Assembly (NCBI GenBank): GCA_902768785.1
Contig: CACXMM010000001.1
Coordinates: forward strand, 186,001-250,000
Reading direction: 5' to 3'
Source: an uncultured Prevotellaceae bacterium
Lineage (GTDB): Bacteria; Bacteroidota; Bacteroidia; Bacteroidales; Bacteroidaceae
Length of the DNA: 64,000 bases
Below the pieces are notes generated by a model that saw only the letters and a list, made by a program, of their open reading frames with translations, was not told where the DNA came from and made no database searches. Position 1 is the stretch's first letter, and each line of letters begins with the position of its first letter. Shown piece by piece: positions 16,556 through 28,268 of the stretch. The position numbers were made by a program, and so were the translations under genes.

Positions 16556-18208
16556 TCAATTCTTCTTCGTGAAGACATGAATGCTCTTACGAGTACCCTT
16601 GGTGCCCTTGACTTCTATACGCTCGATGTTATCGGGGGAAACCGTGTTGCGCTTGTCATTCAGGTCAATCAACTTACCATCAACATAGATATCGATGTCC
16701 TTATCGTCAACGAAATCGAAAAGACCGATTCCTTTAGCAACAATGACTTCCACAGCTTTCTTATCATTCTCTCTTGCCACCTTGACATTACCATCCCCCT
16801 CGATAGTAACAAAGGTGCCTGCGGCTTGGGGCTCTTCTTTTGTCTCGAAGCTACCCGTTGCCTTCCTGAAACTGATGGGAACGGCGTATTTGACATTGAC
16901 AGGTTTGCCGTTCTGGGTGCCAGGAATCCACTTGGGCATATTGTTGATGATACGAAGAGCCTCAGCATCGAATGAGGGATGAAGGGATTTCACCACCTGT
17001 GCATTACTGATACTGCCATCCTTGCCTATCACGAAGCTGACGATGACGCGGCCTTGCACATCGCTCTCTTCCGGATAGTGGATATTATGAGACAGGTATT
17101 GCATCAAGGCGCCCATTCCGCCATTGAACTGGGGCATGTTCTCAACCACATCAAACACCTTTTCATCGGTTGCGTTCTGTTCTTCCTCAACCACATTCAT
17201 GGTAACCGTAGCGGTCTTATCATCCTTTTGATCTTCAGTCACCTTGATCTCCTGAGTACCCACCTTGATGGTGGTATTCTTCTTTCCTTTCTTCACCGGG
17301 CTCTGCTTCTGAGGACCGTCATAGACATAATCGTTGACGGTTCGTGCATTGAGAGCCAGAGTAATACCCACGATGGGAACGAGTGCGAAAAGCTTCAACA
17401 AACTGGTTCGGTTAGATTTCTTATGTAACATCATATTGATTCGGTTTTTGAGGGTACTATGACTGATACCGTTGGCAAGGGAGTACCCACCGATGCCCGC
17501 GGCCTTTGAGATTAACAGATATTGATATTGACGCGCATTAATCCCAAGAGAGAGTACCTCACTGTCGGCCTCGTATTCGTGGATGGCACGGAGATCGGCG
17601 CGCAGCATCCACATGGCGGGGTTGAACCACTGGAGGGCAGTGAGTAGATCAACGAAGAGCAGGTCCCAGGAGTGTCTGAGACGGATATGTCCCCGTTCAT
17701 GAGCGAGTATGGCGGCATCGTGCGCCTCATAGTCGCTACGGTTCATCACGATATAGTGCATCCAGCTGAAGGGCGACAGTGTTGTGTTACCGGTCACACA
17801 GATCACCGTACCGTCTTCTTGTGGATGTTTCTCGCTTCGATGGATAAGCAACTGGATTCTGATGAGTGATATCAGGGTATGGACAAGCGTAGCCAGCATA
17901 CCTATAATAAACAGGTAAAACAGGACGGATGTCAGGATGACAGAGGGTTGATTATCGGTTGGCATGGCCGACACAACAGACTCGTTCATAGTGAGTTCAC
18001 CAAGTTGGCTGATGTCATAGTCAATCATCACTGTCTTGTGCATGGTGAACACACACAGCGGTAACAGGAACGAGGCCAAAGCCGTGGTTAACAGCACGAG
18101 GCGGTTCACACGGTGGAAGGTCTCGTGGGCCAGCATCAGACGGTAGAACATATAGAACACCACAATGAGCACCGCTACCTTGACGTCATATATCAAGAAA
18201 TCCATCAT
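16556..18208 (-). CDS. BlaR1/MecR1-type M56 peptidase fused to TonB domain
   Basis: This 550-residue inner-membrane protein has hydrophobic segments near residues 5-22, 38-55, 90-118 and 272-288. The zinc-protease site AHERGH is at 169-174, followed by HEYEAD near 210 with the third ligand. A TonB C-terminal domain spans about 360-460 (FNGGMGALMQYLSHNIHYP, WIPGTQNGKPVNVKYAVPISF). A tail of about 90 residues follows (DNIERIEVKGTKG), resembling the short plug-like segments seen in Bacteroidetes homologues. BlaR1-type proteases sense an external signal and cleave the paired BlaI repressor; the ligand here is unknown. It overlaps the repressor gene by 4 bp. Confidence 0.9.
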   Translation of the reverse strand: MMDFLIYDVKVAVLIVVFYMFYRLMLAHETFHRVNRLVLLTTALASFLLPLCVFTMHKTVMIDYDISQLGELTMNESVVSAMPTDNQPSVILTSVLFYLFIIGMLATLVHTLISLIRIQLLIHRSEKHPQEDGTVICVTGNTTLSPFSWMHYIVMNRSDYEAHDAAILAHERGHIRLRHSWDLLFVDLLTALQWFNPAMWMLRADLRAIHEYEADSEVLSLGINARQYQYLLISKAAGIGGYSLANGISHSTLKNRINMMLHKKSNRTSLLKLFALVPIVGITLALNARTVNDYVYDGPQKQSPVKKGKKNTTIKVGTQEIKVTEDQKDDKTATVTMNVVEEEQNATDEKVFDVVENMPQFNGGMGALMQYLSHNIHYPEESDVQGRVIVSFVIGKDGSISNAQVVKSLHPSFDAEALRIINNMPKWIPGTQNGKPVNVKYAVPISFRKATGSFETKEEPQAAGTFVTIEGDGNVKVARENDKKAVEVIVAKGIGLFDFVDDKDIDIYVDGKLIDLNDKRNTVSPDNIERIEVKGTKGTRKSIHVFTKKN

Positions 18209-18564
18209 TGCTCTTGTTCGATTTTGTTGATGAGTTCGCGAAGATCCTCAATACTGATCTTTTCTTCCTTGACAAACGAGGACACGGCAGAGAGGTAGGA
18301 ATCGTCAAAGTAGTTCTTGATGATACCTGCTATCGACTTTCGTCCGTATTCTGCCTCAGAGATGAGAGGATAGTATTGGTAGGTATTGCCAAACTGCTTA
18401 TGACCGAGATAGCCCTCACGCTCCAGAATGCGAACAATCGTGGAGAGCGTGTTGAAATGAGGGCGTGGCTCGTCGTAAAGCGCTTGCAACTCCCTAACAA
18501 ACATCGGACCGTGCTGCCAGTACAGGTCCATGATTTCCTTTTCCTTGTTGGTCAGTTTCTTCAT
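18205..18564 (-). CDS. BlaI/MecI-family transcriptional repressor
   Basis: This 119-residue winged-helix repressor starts LTNKEKEIMDLYWQHGPMFVRELQALYDEPRPHFNTLSTIVRILEREGYL, as in BlaI/CopY proteins. The C-terminal helical half is the dimerisation region. It should bind dyads upstream of its own operon and be inactivated by proteolysis through the coupled BlaR1-like product. Dyads with ACTAAA/TTTAGT half-sites lie at 18813-18859, overlapping the likely -33 region. Confidence 0.93.
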   Translation of the reverse strand: MKKLTNKEKEIMDLYWQHGPMFVRELQALYDEPRPHFNTLSTIVRILEREGYLGHKQFGNTYQYYPLISEAEYGRKSIAGIIKNYFDDSYLSAVSSFVKEEKISIEDLRELINKIEQEQ

Positions 18565-18617
18565 TGCTAACGGTTTTAAGTTACTTATTCAAGTTTCGCT
18601 TCCCTCAACTTTTAGAG

Positions 18618-18735
18618 GTGAGAAGTGAGAAGATTAGAAGATTAGAGATATGTAATAAGATACAAGTGACAAAATCCTATGCTATTCAATAGGGCTTTTC
18701 TCTTGCTTCTTGCCTCTTGCTTCTTGCTTCTTCTT
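18618..18735. repeat. Heptad repeats in the blaI leader region
   Basis: A short run GTGAGAA, GTGAGAA, GATTAGA (18618-18638) is followed by five units of TCTTGCT or variants at 18701-18735. Both have a 7-bp period. They lie between the blaI start and its promoter, in a leader of roughly 210 bp. Confidence 0.75.
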
Positions 18736-18783
18736 AAGTGAGCAAAGCATAGCTTGCGAGCGTCATTAATCAATATCTGAGCG

Positions 18784-18859
18784 CAAAGTAACTAAAAGAT
18801 TTCGTTATTTGCAACTAAATTGTTTAGTTTTTAAACTAAATTTAATAGTTTCTTTAGTT
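18784..18859 (-). promoter_or_regulatory. blaI-blaR promoter with candidate BlaI operators
   Basis: On the minus strand a near-consensus -7 box TTACTTTG (18784-18791) has a TTG 20 bp upstream (18812-18814). Overlapping or just upstream are the dyads AACTAAATTGTTTAGTT (18813-18829, 7-bp arms) and AAACTA-N7-TAGTTT (18833-18851), plus a further TTTAGTT at 18853-18859. Dyads at the promoter of a blaI gene are the expected autoregulatory operators; the half-site sequence is inferred. Confidence 0.65.
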
Positions 18860-18893
18860 GTTAACACATAATTGGAATGGAAAGCCACCCCTA

Positions 18894-18911
18894 CCCCTCC
18901 ATGAGGAGGGG
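18894..18911 (-). terminator. GC-rich hairpin after the GH51 gene
   Basis: CCCCTCC and GGAGGGG form a 7-bp stem with a 4-base loop, 38 bp past the GH51 stop. It lacks a T tract, so it may be a repeat-type hairpin and not a true terminator. Confidence 0.4.
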
Positions 18912-18948
18912 AAAGGGAAAGAGTCTCACCTATATAGAAGTCTTTCTT

Positions 18949-21594
18949 TTACTGATGAATAACCAACACACCAGCAGAAAGAGAGGGAACTGGCAGTACG
19001 ACATCGTTCCCATCAATAGTGGCAGTTGTCTTCTTGAGCGCCACGGCATTCTTGTTCTCCATACTATTAGCAATCGTCAAAGAGCCTGGAGCATAATATT
19101 CGTACTCGGCACCCGACACACCCTTCCAATTGCCTTTGATGCGCAGGGTGGCAGAATCTTCCGTGGGGTTCACTACCTTCACGATCACATCGGCACCATT
19201 CTCCGACATCGTGGTACTCACACTGATATTACCCGTTTCACCGCTGTATGCCAGACGGTACTTCGAGAAATGATCATACCATAGCTCCGTTACCTGACAG
19301 TTCGGTGCCTTGAACAGATCCTTATAGTCGAAGTTGATGAACGCATTATTCCAGTCGGGCGCATCCGTACGACGGATGAACAGGGCCGCAGCACCCATGG
19401 CCACCACATCCCGTTGTTCACACATATTGAGGAATCCACCAGCAAACAGTCCCGTACGCCAGTCGATACTGTTCAGGTTCCACTCCGAGATGAACAGTTT
19501 GATGTTCGGATTCGGTCCGTTGGCAATCATCTCCGCATAACGGTCGTACTGCTGTCCCAGTCGTACAGGTCCTGTGGCATAACCGCCTTGTTGTTCATAG
19601 TGATGCAGACTCAGATAATCGAAATAGTTACCGCTACGTTGGATGAACTGCTCATCCTCGCGGAACCCGCCACAAGCGATGATCTTAATGGAAGGATCAA
19701 TCTTCCGCATCGCCGTACTGAAGTCGCGCACGCACTTCTCATAGCGGTCGATACCCATCTCCCACATCTCATTGTCAATCTCCCAATACTTCACGTTATA
19801 CGGTTCCGGATGACCGTTTGCTGCACGCTTCGCACCCCATTCATCCGTGGCAGGAGCATTACAGTAGCGCACCCAGTTCACCGCATCCTGAAGAATCTGG
19901 TCATACTCCTCGGCAGGACGCTCGAACTTCACGCTCACCACGATAATCGGTTCCGAATTCACCTCACGACAAAAGCGTATGAACTCATCCGTACCGAAGC
20001 AGTTCTGGTCGTAGTCCATCCACATCCAATGTGCCCAACGCTCGCGGTTCTCCTGCGGACCGATACCCCATTTCCAGTCGTATTGTGCCACATATCCTCC
20101 GCCTGGCCAACGCAGACAAGTGGGATGCAGCTCCTTCACAGCCTGCAGAATGTCAGGACGGAATCCGCCCAGATTCTTACCCGTCTGTGTGGTCATGGTT
20201 GCCATATCCACCTGTACCGTTCCGTTTTTGACCATAATGACGAAGTCGCAATCGCAGCTAAACTTCGTTATCCTCTTGACGGTCTCTATGCCCAGATCAC
20301 TGGCGACTTCTTTAAGAGAATTGGAGGGCTGGATACTATCCACGCAGATTCTGCAATGACCGTCGATACCTTCGATCATCTGAGGATCGAGCGTAAAATC
20401 ATATTTCTTCCACTCCTTGCTCACCTTAAATGACTGGCGAGCGATAATGTTGCCTTTCGTACTGCGCAGTCCGACAATCAGCTCTCCTTTGCCTTTTGCA
20501 TAGATGGAGCCTACAAGGTTATCGCCATCAACGTCCAGCGGCCCTTGGAAGATGCCGGCCTCGGTCTTTCCTGCGGTAATCTCTTGTGAATAGCGCATGT
20601 TCACAGCATCGTCCTTCACGAGACGATACTTGCCACCCTCACCGAAAGCAGTCCATTGCTGAGCGACAGCTGGAATCTGCACGTCGCCAGGTGTTCCCTC
20701 AAACAGTACCTTACCATCAGCAGTAGTCAGCTTGATGTTACGATAGGTAGCCTCGGTGTAGTTCACCCAGAAGGTGATGAAGTTAAGGTCGGCCTTCTCC
20801 AGTCCGTCATAGCACACTACATCTTTGTCATCCCAATAGACAGTCGCCCTGCTGCCTCGACTCTCGATGCGCAGTTTGTGCCATTTCTGTTCCTCATTCA
20901 CCTGCTCTTTAGTGGCAGGAGTCGATGCCAAGGACACCAGCGTATTCATGCGACGTCTGGGGCGTCCGCCGAAGCCTTGCGATTCACGCACTTCCATCTG
21001 ACAGATGGAGAAATCGGCTGTCGCACTTTGCTGCTGCAGTGCTGCACGCGCAGCAGCCTCGTTGGCTGCGTCAATCTGTGCTTGTGTCTGTGCGGGAGTA
21101 AACGTACGACTCTCATAGTACGGATCATGGATACGTATATAATAAGGTGTTCCATCTTTCTTGTTACGGAATGCGAAACGGATATCCATCAGTCCCCCAC
21201 TCCAAGCGCGCCGCGCCAATTTGTATGAACGCCAGTTGACATCCATGGTCAGGTCAAAGTCACAGGTGTTGATACTGTCAATCTTCAACGGCTGCTCATA
21301 ACGCGTAGGCGAATGCAGCACCCTGTCATCGTCCATAAACCAGCCGTCGAAGTAACCATCACGCGGATGAATGCCAGGATACTGCTCTGGCTCGAACGAA
21401 CGTTCCTGTATGAGTTCCTGCCACACACCGTTGTTGGCACTGAAATAAATGTGTTCGAAGAGCTGTCCGTAGAGCAGTTCATCAATGATCCCAGCGGACT
21501 TTTTACTATCCACCGTGATCACATATTCACTTGGACTCTGTGCCTGGACTGCAATCCCCATCCAAAGCATCATCGAACAAAAGAAACTCTTCAT
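18949..21594 (-). CDS. GH51 alpha-L-arabinofuranosidase, secreted
   Basis: From ATG 21594 the product is 881 residues with signal peptide MKSFFCSMMLWMGIAVQAQ. The N-terminal domain carries the GH51 opening (IIDELLYGQLFEHIYFSANNG). The catalytic barrel has LRWPGGGY, the acid/base region YWEIDNEMWEMG near residue 600 and the nucleophile region LFISEWNLNS near residue 700. GH51 enzymes remove arabinose side chains from arabinoxylan or arabinan. An insertion near residues 170-240 is low-complexity (Ala/Gln-rich, then GFGGRPRRR) and is followed by a laminin-G-like stretch. It has a -7 box at 21653-21660. Confidence 0.92.
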   Translation of the reverse strand: MKSFFCSMMLWMGIAVQAQSPSEYVITVDSKKSAGIIDELLYGQLFEHIYFSANNGVWQELIQERSFEPEQYPGIHPRDGYFDGWFMDDDRVLHSPTRYEQPLKIDSINTCDFDLTMDVNWRSYKLARRAWSGGLMDIRFAFRNKKDGTPYYIRIHDPYYESRTFTPAQTQAQIDAANEAAARAALQQQSATADFSICQMEVRESQGFGGRPRRRMNTLVSLASTPATKEQVNEEQKWHKLRIESRGSRATVYWDDKDVVCYDGLEKADLNFITFWVNYTEATYRNIKLTTADGKVLFEGTPGDVQIPAVAQQWTAFGEGGKYRLVKDDAVNMRYSQEITAGKTEAGIFQGPLDVDGDNLVGSIYAKGKGELIVGLRSTKGNIIARQSFKVSKEWKKYDFTLDPQMIEGIDGHCRICVDSIQPSNSLKEVASDLGIETVKRITKFSCDCDFVIMVKNGTVQVDMATMTTQTGKNLGGFRPDILQAVKELHPTCLRWPGGGYVAQYDWKWGIGPQENRERWAHWMWMDYDQNCFGTDEFIRFCREVNSEPIIVVSVKFERPAEEYDQILQDAVNWVRYCNAPATDEWGAKRAANGHPEPYNVKYWEIDNEMWEMGIDRYEKCVRDFSTAMRKIDPSIKIIACGGFREDEQFIQRSGNYFDYLSLHHYEQQGGYATGPVRLGQQYDRYAEMIANGPNPNIKLFISEWNLNSIDWRTGLFAGGFLNMCEQRDVVAMGAAALFIRRTDAPDWNNAFINFDYKDLFKAPNCQVTELWYDHFSKYRLAYSGETGNISVSTTMSENGADVIVKVVNPTEDSATLRIKGNWKGVSGAEYEYYAPGSLTIANSMENKNAVALKKTTATIDGNDVVLPVPSLSAGVLVIHQ

Positions 21595-21652
21595 GATCTC
21601 CTCCTTTCTTACTCCAGCTGCCATAAGATATTGTTTTAAAATTTCATGTTGC

Positions 21653-21660
21653 CAAAGGTA
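21653..21660 (-). promoter_or_regulatory. -7 box upstream of GH51
   Basis: Minus-strand TACCTTTG lies about 58 bp before the ATG at 21594. It argues against the longer open frame starting at 21675. Confidence 0.6.
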
Positions 21661-21808
21661 CGAATAAGTAAGCACAACACAAAATAAATGTACATTTAAT
21701 TTTATTGTTGGACGAGAGAATCTTCGGCGAAGTCCAAGATAAACAATTTCATCTCTGCCGCCTCGTCTGTCCCATGGGTGCCATCGGACTGAGCAAGAGG
21801 ATGAAGAA

Positions 21809-21835
21809 AAAAGCCACCCTTTCGAGGTGGCTTTT
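21809..21835 (-). terminator. Terminator after the CE6-CE1 gene
   Basis: AAAAGCCACC and GGTGGCTTTT form a perfect 10-bp stem with a 7-base loop. On the minus strand it is followed by TTTTTTCTTC and lies 24 bp past the esterase stop. Confidence 0.9.
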
Positions 21836-21859
21836 GATGATTTATATCTACATAGAGAA

Positions 21860-23845
<1,986 letters not shown>

Positions 23846-23867
23846 TTATAGTTAGTGAATACTTCTC

Positions 23868-25763
23868 TTATTCGTTGACAACGATCACGAAACCACCACG
23901 GGGCTGACAGGTCATGGAAGCGGGCAACTGATTGGCTGTCATCGAGGTGATGCGCCAAGGCTCACCCGTGTTACCACTGTCAGTATAGACTGTTGCCTGT
24001 CCATGTGCCGATGACAGGATATCACGGAGGCTGAACGTGATGGTTTTCTGTTCATCAGTACCGTTGATGCCTGCCACATACCAGGTCTGACCGCTCCGTC
24101 GTGCCATCACCACATGATCCGCAGGATAGCCCGCCAGTAAACGGGTATCATCCCACACTGTAGGAAGCTGTCCGAAGAAGTCCTGTACCTGTTTGGGTTG
24201 CGCCAACAGACTCTCCGGTCTGTCGGCCAGATGTTGCAATGCCGATTCATAGAGCACCGTCAGTGCCAGTTCATGGGCATGGGTGGTGATATGCGGATGC
24301 TGCGAGTCGGAGAAAGCACACGGGGTGTAGTCCATCGGTCCGATGACGTTACGGGTAAAAGGCAGCGTAGCATTATGACTGGCCGCCTTCGCCGTGAATG
24401 TCCCTACATTATTATACCACTCGGCACCATACACGCCCTCTGTGGAGAGCAGGTTCGGATAGGTACGCTGCCATCCGCGAGGGACGGTAGCCCCATGGAA
24501 ATTCACCAGCAGATGATGACGGGCAGCACATTCCATGAGATCGATGCAATAATCCATGTTCTTCAAATTGTCACCAGAGAAGAAGTCAATTTTCACGCCA
24601 GCCACACCTATGCGTTCGCACCAGGCAAACTCCTTTTCACGGTCTTCAGGCTTATTCAGACGGTATTTGGGGGTTGGAGCGCCATCCACCCAGCCTACCG
24701 AAGAGTTGTACCAGATAAGGGGCTTGATGCCTTGTGACTTGGCGTAGTTCACCGCATCCTCAATGGTATAGCCGTCCTTCATCGTGTCCCACTCCGCATC
24801 TATCAATACGTATGGCAGTTTCAAGGCAACTGCCATATCCACATATTTCTTGATGATCGTATAATCATTGGAACCATGGTTATAGGCCCAGTAGATCCAT
24901 GACACCACACCCGGATGAATCCAGTTGCTATCTTTCAGTTTGTTGGCTTCCGACACATCAGTGACGAGTGTTGACTCCACAATGTTGGAAAGACTGCCGA
25001 TGATAACGACACGCCACGGGGAGTGCCATTCACCACTGATCGTAGCCTCGTTCTCTGCAGGTACAACAGAATAGTCCTCACCGTTATTAAACAGGCATGA
25101 AGCACTCTGATTGCGCTCGATATTGGCCTCAGTGATCAGGGCAAACACCCCATCAACAGGCTCCAGCAAAGCCGGATAGCCCCAACGGTTGTTCCAGCCC
25201 TCTTCCGACTTAGACACACCGCTGAAGGAAGGAACCGGTTTCACCTTGTAGGTAGTAGAGAGCGGGAAGAAGCCCTCGTAGGCATCCGTCCACTGCTGCA
25301 TCCACCGCCGTGTTCCTTCGGGAATACGATAGATGGTCTGCTCCTGGGGACAGTGGTTTGCTGACAACCCAGCATATTCATAACGAAATGCGATGCCATC
25401 ATTATAAAGGCGGAACACCAGCGAAGCCTTAGGTCCCATCGCCACACGATACACATTGGCTTCGTTCATGGCATGTAAACGTTTGCCCGACAGCATCTGG
25501 TAATCCACGGTGAGACGTTCGACAAACCGTAACGATCCATTCTTTTCTGCTGTTGCGGCATCTGCCTTCATCACTGGAATGCGCAAGACTGGAGTCCCTT
25601 GATATAGTACCTGAAGACCATCTGCATAAGGAATCACCAACAACTTGCCATTGGGTGACATACCATTGGTAAGGGGAACGGTCGTCGCACCCCAAGCAGC
25701 ACAGATCGTCAGGAGACACTCGCTGGCGAACAGCACTGAAACAAACCATGCTCGTAATTTCAT
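23868..25763 (-). CDS. GH97 glycoside hydrolase (alpha-galactosidase-like)
   Basis: This 631-residue secreted protein has an N-terminal beta-sandwich, a TIM barrel with GVKIDFFSGD near residue 392 and NFHGATVPRGWQRTYPN, and a C-terminal beta domain. The KIDFF motif supplies an Asp at the place used as nucleophile by the retaining alpha-galactosidase subgroup of GH97; inverting alpha-glucosidases use a Glu base instead. I infer alpha-galactosidase or a related retaining activity. The signal peptide is residues 1-25. It leads a two-gene unit with the CE6-CE1 gene and shares the divergent promoter region with the GH127 gene. Confidence 0.87.
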   Translation of the reverse strand: MKLRAWFVSVLFASECLLTICAAWGATTVPLTNGMSPNGKLLVIPYADGLQVLYQGTPVLRIPVMKADAATAEKNGSLRFVERLTVDYQMLSGKRLHAMNEANVYRVAMGPKASLVFRLYNDGIAFRYEYAGLSANHCPQEQTIYRIPEGTRRWMQQWTDAYEGFFPLSTTYKVKPVPSFSGVSKSEEGWNNRWGYPALLEPVDGVFALITEANIERNQSASCLFNNGEDYSVVPAENEATISGEWHSPWRVVIIGSLSNIVESTLVTDVSEANKLKDSNWIHPGVVSWIYWAYNHGSNDYTIIKKYVDMAVALKLPYVLIDAEWDTMKDGYTIEDAVNYAKSQGIKPLIWYNSSVGWVDGAPTPKYRLNKPEDREKEFAWCERIGVAGVKIDFFSGDNLKNMDYCIDLMECAARHHLLVNFHGATVPRGWQRTYPNLLSTEGVYGAEWYNNVGTFTAKAASHNATLPFTRNVIGPMDYTPCAFSDSQHPHITTHAHELALTVLYESALQHLADRPESLLAQPKQVQDFFGQLPTVWDDTRLLAGYPADHVVMARRSGQTWYVAGINGTDEQKTITFSLRDILSSAHGQATVYTDSGNTGEPWRITSMTANQLPASMTCQPRGGFVIVVNE

Positions 25764-25786
25764 TTGTCTTGCTTTTTATTAGACTG

Positions 25787-25794
25787 CAAAGATA
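25787..25794 (-). promoter_or_regulatory. -7 box for the GH97/CE6-CE1 unit
   Basis: Minus-strand TATCTTTG lies 23 bp before the GH97 start, in the divergent gap facing GH127. Confidence 0.65.
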
Positions 25795-25911
25795 CTAAAA
25801 ACTCTTGGGATGGGCAGACGAGATTGTATCATATAATTCATATATCGTTACATGTTGTTATTTTTTAAGGTATTTGGCATTACGACTCATAGGATTATCA
25901 TTCTTTTTTTG

Positions 25912-25919
25912 TATTTTTG
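25912..25919 (+). promoter_or_regulatory. -7 box for GH127
   Basis: TATTTTTG lies 31 bp before the ATG at 25951, downstream of an eight-T run. It is the plus-strand half of a divergent promoter pair. Confidence 0.65.
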
Positions 25920-25950
25920 CAAACGAATTCACTAATCAACAAATCATCTC

Positions 25951-28263
25951 ATGAAGAGACTTTTTATCACCTTCGCCTTGACGGCTACTACCTCGTTGAT
26001 GATGGCACAGATTCCATCATTGGTAGAATCGTTCCCAATCAATCAGGTCAGACTTACTGACAGTCAGTTTCTTAAAAATCAACAGGCTGACATCCACTAC
26101 CTGTTAGGATTAGATGCCGACCGTCTATTAGCACCTTACCTGAAAGGAGCAGGACTGAAAGCTAAGGCCGAGAACTACACCAACTGGGAGAACACAGGTC
26201 TGGACGGACATATCGGCGGACACTACCTGTCGGCCCTGTCATATATGTTTGCTGCCACAGGAAACCGTGAGATTGAACAGCGCATGGACTATTTCCTGCA
26301 AGAGCTGAAACGCTGTCAGGATGCCTCGGGCAACGGCTATCTGGCAGGCATCCCCAACGGCCCCCAGATGTGGAAAGAGATTGCAGAGGGAAATATCCGC
26401 GCTGCCTCGTTCGGACTGAACGACCGCTGGGTACCTCTTTATAATATTCATAAGATCTACGCCGGACTGCGGGATGCCTGGTTGATGGCAGGACGGGAAG
26501 ATGCCAAGCAGATGCTGGTGAAGCTGACAGACTGGATGATCAAGGAGGTGAGCACCCTCAGTGAAGAGCAGATCCAGCAGATGCTACGCAGTGAGCAGGG
26601 CGGACTGAACGAGACCTTTGCCGATGTGGCTGCCATTACCGGTGACAAGAAGTATCTACGACTGGCACATCAGTTCAGTGACCAGCAGATGCTGCAGCCA
26701 TTGTTGAAGAAAGAAGACAACCTCACAGGGAAACATGCCAACACGCAGATTCCCAAGGTAATTGGATATAAGCGTATTGCCGACCTCGAAGGACTTGCTG
26801 ACTGGGATCAGGCAGCCGCCTTCTTCTGGGATGTCGTGATTGCACAACGTAGTGTGTCGATCGGTGGAAACTCAATGAGAGAACATTTCAATCCCACCAA
26901 CGACTTCAGCGGTTTACTGGAGAGTGAGCAGGGGCCAGAGAGCTGTAATACCTATAACATGCTGCGACTCACGAAGATGCTCTACCAGACAACTGCCAAC
27001 GTGAACTATATCGACTACTACGAGCGGGCACTCTATAACCACATCCTCTCCATTCTCAACCCCGTACAAGGAGGTTTCGTGTATTTCACTCCCATGCGCT
27101 CAGGTCACTACCGCGTCTATTCTCAGCCGCAGACCTCCATGTGGTGTTGTGTAGGAACGGGACTGGAGAATCCAGCACGCTATGGAGAGATGATATACGC
27201 CCACCAGGGACAGGACCTCATCGTGAACTTGTTCATCCCCTCCATCCTCTCGTGGAATGATCTCACAGTTACACAGACAAACCAGTTTCCACAGGAGCCA
27301 TCCACCGACCTTACCCTCCAGTTAAAAAAGGACAAATCATTTGCCGTGAAGATCCGTAAACCATGGTGGACGGACAACATGAAGGTTCTGGTGAATGGTC
27401 AGGAAACGAAGGCCAAGGAAGAGAACGGGAACCTCATCGTGAGCCGCAAATGGAAAAACGGTGACCAGATTCATGTGGAGCTTCCTATGCACCTCACTGC
27501 GATGACGACACCCGACGGAAAGGCACAATACAGTTTCCTCTACGGTCCTATCGTACTGGCTGCCAAGACCGGGACGGATCGGCAGGACGGGATGTATGCC
27601 GACGATAGCCGCGGCGGGCACATCGCCGTGGGTCCGCAGATTCCTCTCTACCAGATGCCCTCCATCATCGGTGACAAAGAATCAGTACTATCCCATCTGC
27701 AGCCTGTGGCCGACCGTCCGATGACATTCCGTCTCAATGGTCTTACCCTCCCCTCTTTTGAAGGGATGGAACTGGTGCCGTTCTATCAACTGTATGAGTG
27801 CCGTTACCAGATCTATTTCCCGCTATATACCGCCAACGAATGGAATGTCAAGAAAGAGGAGATTGCTGCGGCAGAACAGGAACGACAGGCCTTGGAGTCT
27901 CTCACCCTCGACAAGATCTTCTGTGGTGAGCAACAGTCGGAAAGCGACCATTTCTTCCTGTCGGAAGCCAGCTGGAACGGAGCCGACGAGGGCATCCACT
28001 GGCGTCGTGCCCGCGGGTCTTTCTCCTATCAGATGAAAGGTGAAGGAGCCGCCAAGCTCCGTATCAAAGGATTTATCGGTGACCGTGAGCCACTCACTGT
28101 TACCATCAATGGTGTCTCTCTCGGAAACCACGCATTCGACAGACAAGGACTGATGGTTGTGGAGCTTCCTGCAGAGGTGAGACAAAAAGAAATCTCACTG
28201 ACACTAGCCGCCGTCAATGGTAGGCAGACGCCCCGTGTCAGTGAGATCAGATTGTGTAAATAA
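25951..28263 (+). CDS. GH127-family beta-L-arabinofuranosidase (DUF1680)
   Basis: This 770-residue secreted protein (signal peptide ending about residue 19) has the alpha/alpha-barrel of the DUF1680 family, with LDGHIGGHYLSALSYMFAATG near the N-terminus. The zinc-binding and catalytic cysteines are visible as GPESCNTYNMLRL near residue 330 and MWCCVGTG near 397; GH127 enzymes use a cysteine nucleophile. Characterised members release beta-L-arabinofuranose; the related GH146 cannot be excluded. An extra C-terminal domain of about 130 residues is present. It is the only plus-strand gene of the hemicellulase block and ends 5 bp from the convergent GH8 stop. Confidence 0.88.
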   Translation: MKRLFITFALTATTSLMMAQIPSLVESFPINQVRLTDSQFLKNQQADIHYLLGLDADRLLAPYLKGAGLKAKAENYTNWENTGLDGHIGGHYLSALSYMFAATGNREIEQRMDYFLQELKRCQDASGNGYLAGIPNGPQMWKEIAEGNIRAASFGLNDRWVPLYNIHKIYAGLRDAWLMAGREDAKQMLVKLTDWMIKEVSTLSEEQIQQMLRSEQGGLNETFADVAAITGDKKYLRLAHQFSDQQMLQPLLKKEDNLTGKHANTQIPKVIGYKRIADLEGLADWDQAAAFFWDVVIAQRSVSIGGNSMREHFNPTNDFSGLLESEQGPESCNTYNMLRLTKMLYQTTANVNYIDYYERALYNHILSILNPVQGGFVYFTPMRSGHYRVYSQPQTSMWCCVGTGLENPARYGEMIYAHQGQDLIVNLFIPSILSWNDLTVTQTNQFPQEPSTDLTLQLKKDKSFAVKIRKPWWTDNMKVLVNGQETKAKEENGNLIVSRKWKNGDQIHVELPMHLTAMTTPDGKAQYSFLYGPIVLAAKTGTDRQDGMYADDSRGGHIAVGPQIPLYQMPSIIGDKESVLSHLQPVADRPMTFRLNGLTLPSFEGMELVPFYQLYECRYQIYFPLYTANEWNVKKEEIAAAEQERQALESLTLDKIFCGEQQSESDHFFLSEASWNGADEGIHWRRARGSFSYQMKGEGAAKLRIKGFIGDREPLTVTINGVSLGNHAFDRQGLMVVELPAEVRQKEISLTLAAVNGRQTPRVSEIRLCK

Positions 28264-28268
28264 CCTTC

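Noticed and set aside
21595-21675. Upstream extension of GH51
   Set aside because: It crosses the -7 box at 21653-21660, and the signal peptide begins at ATG 21594.
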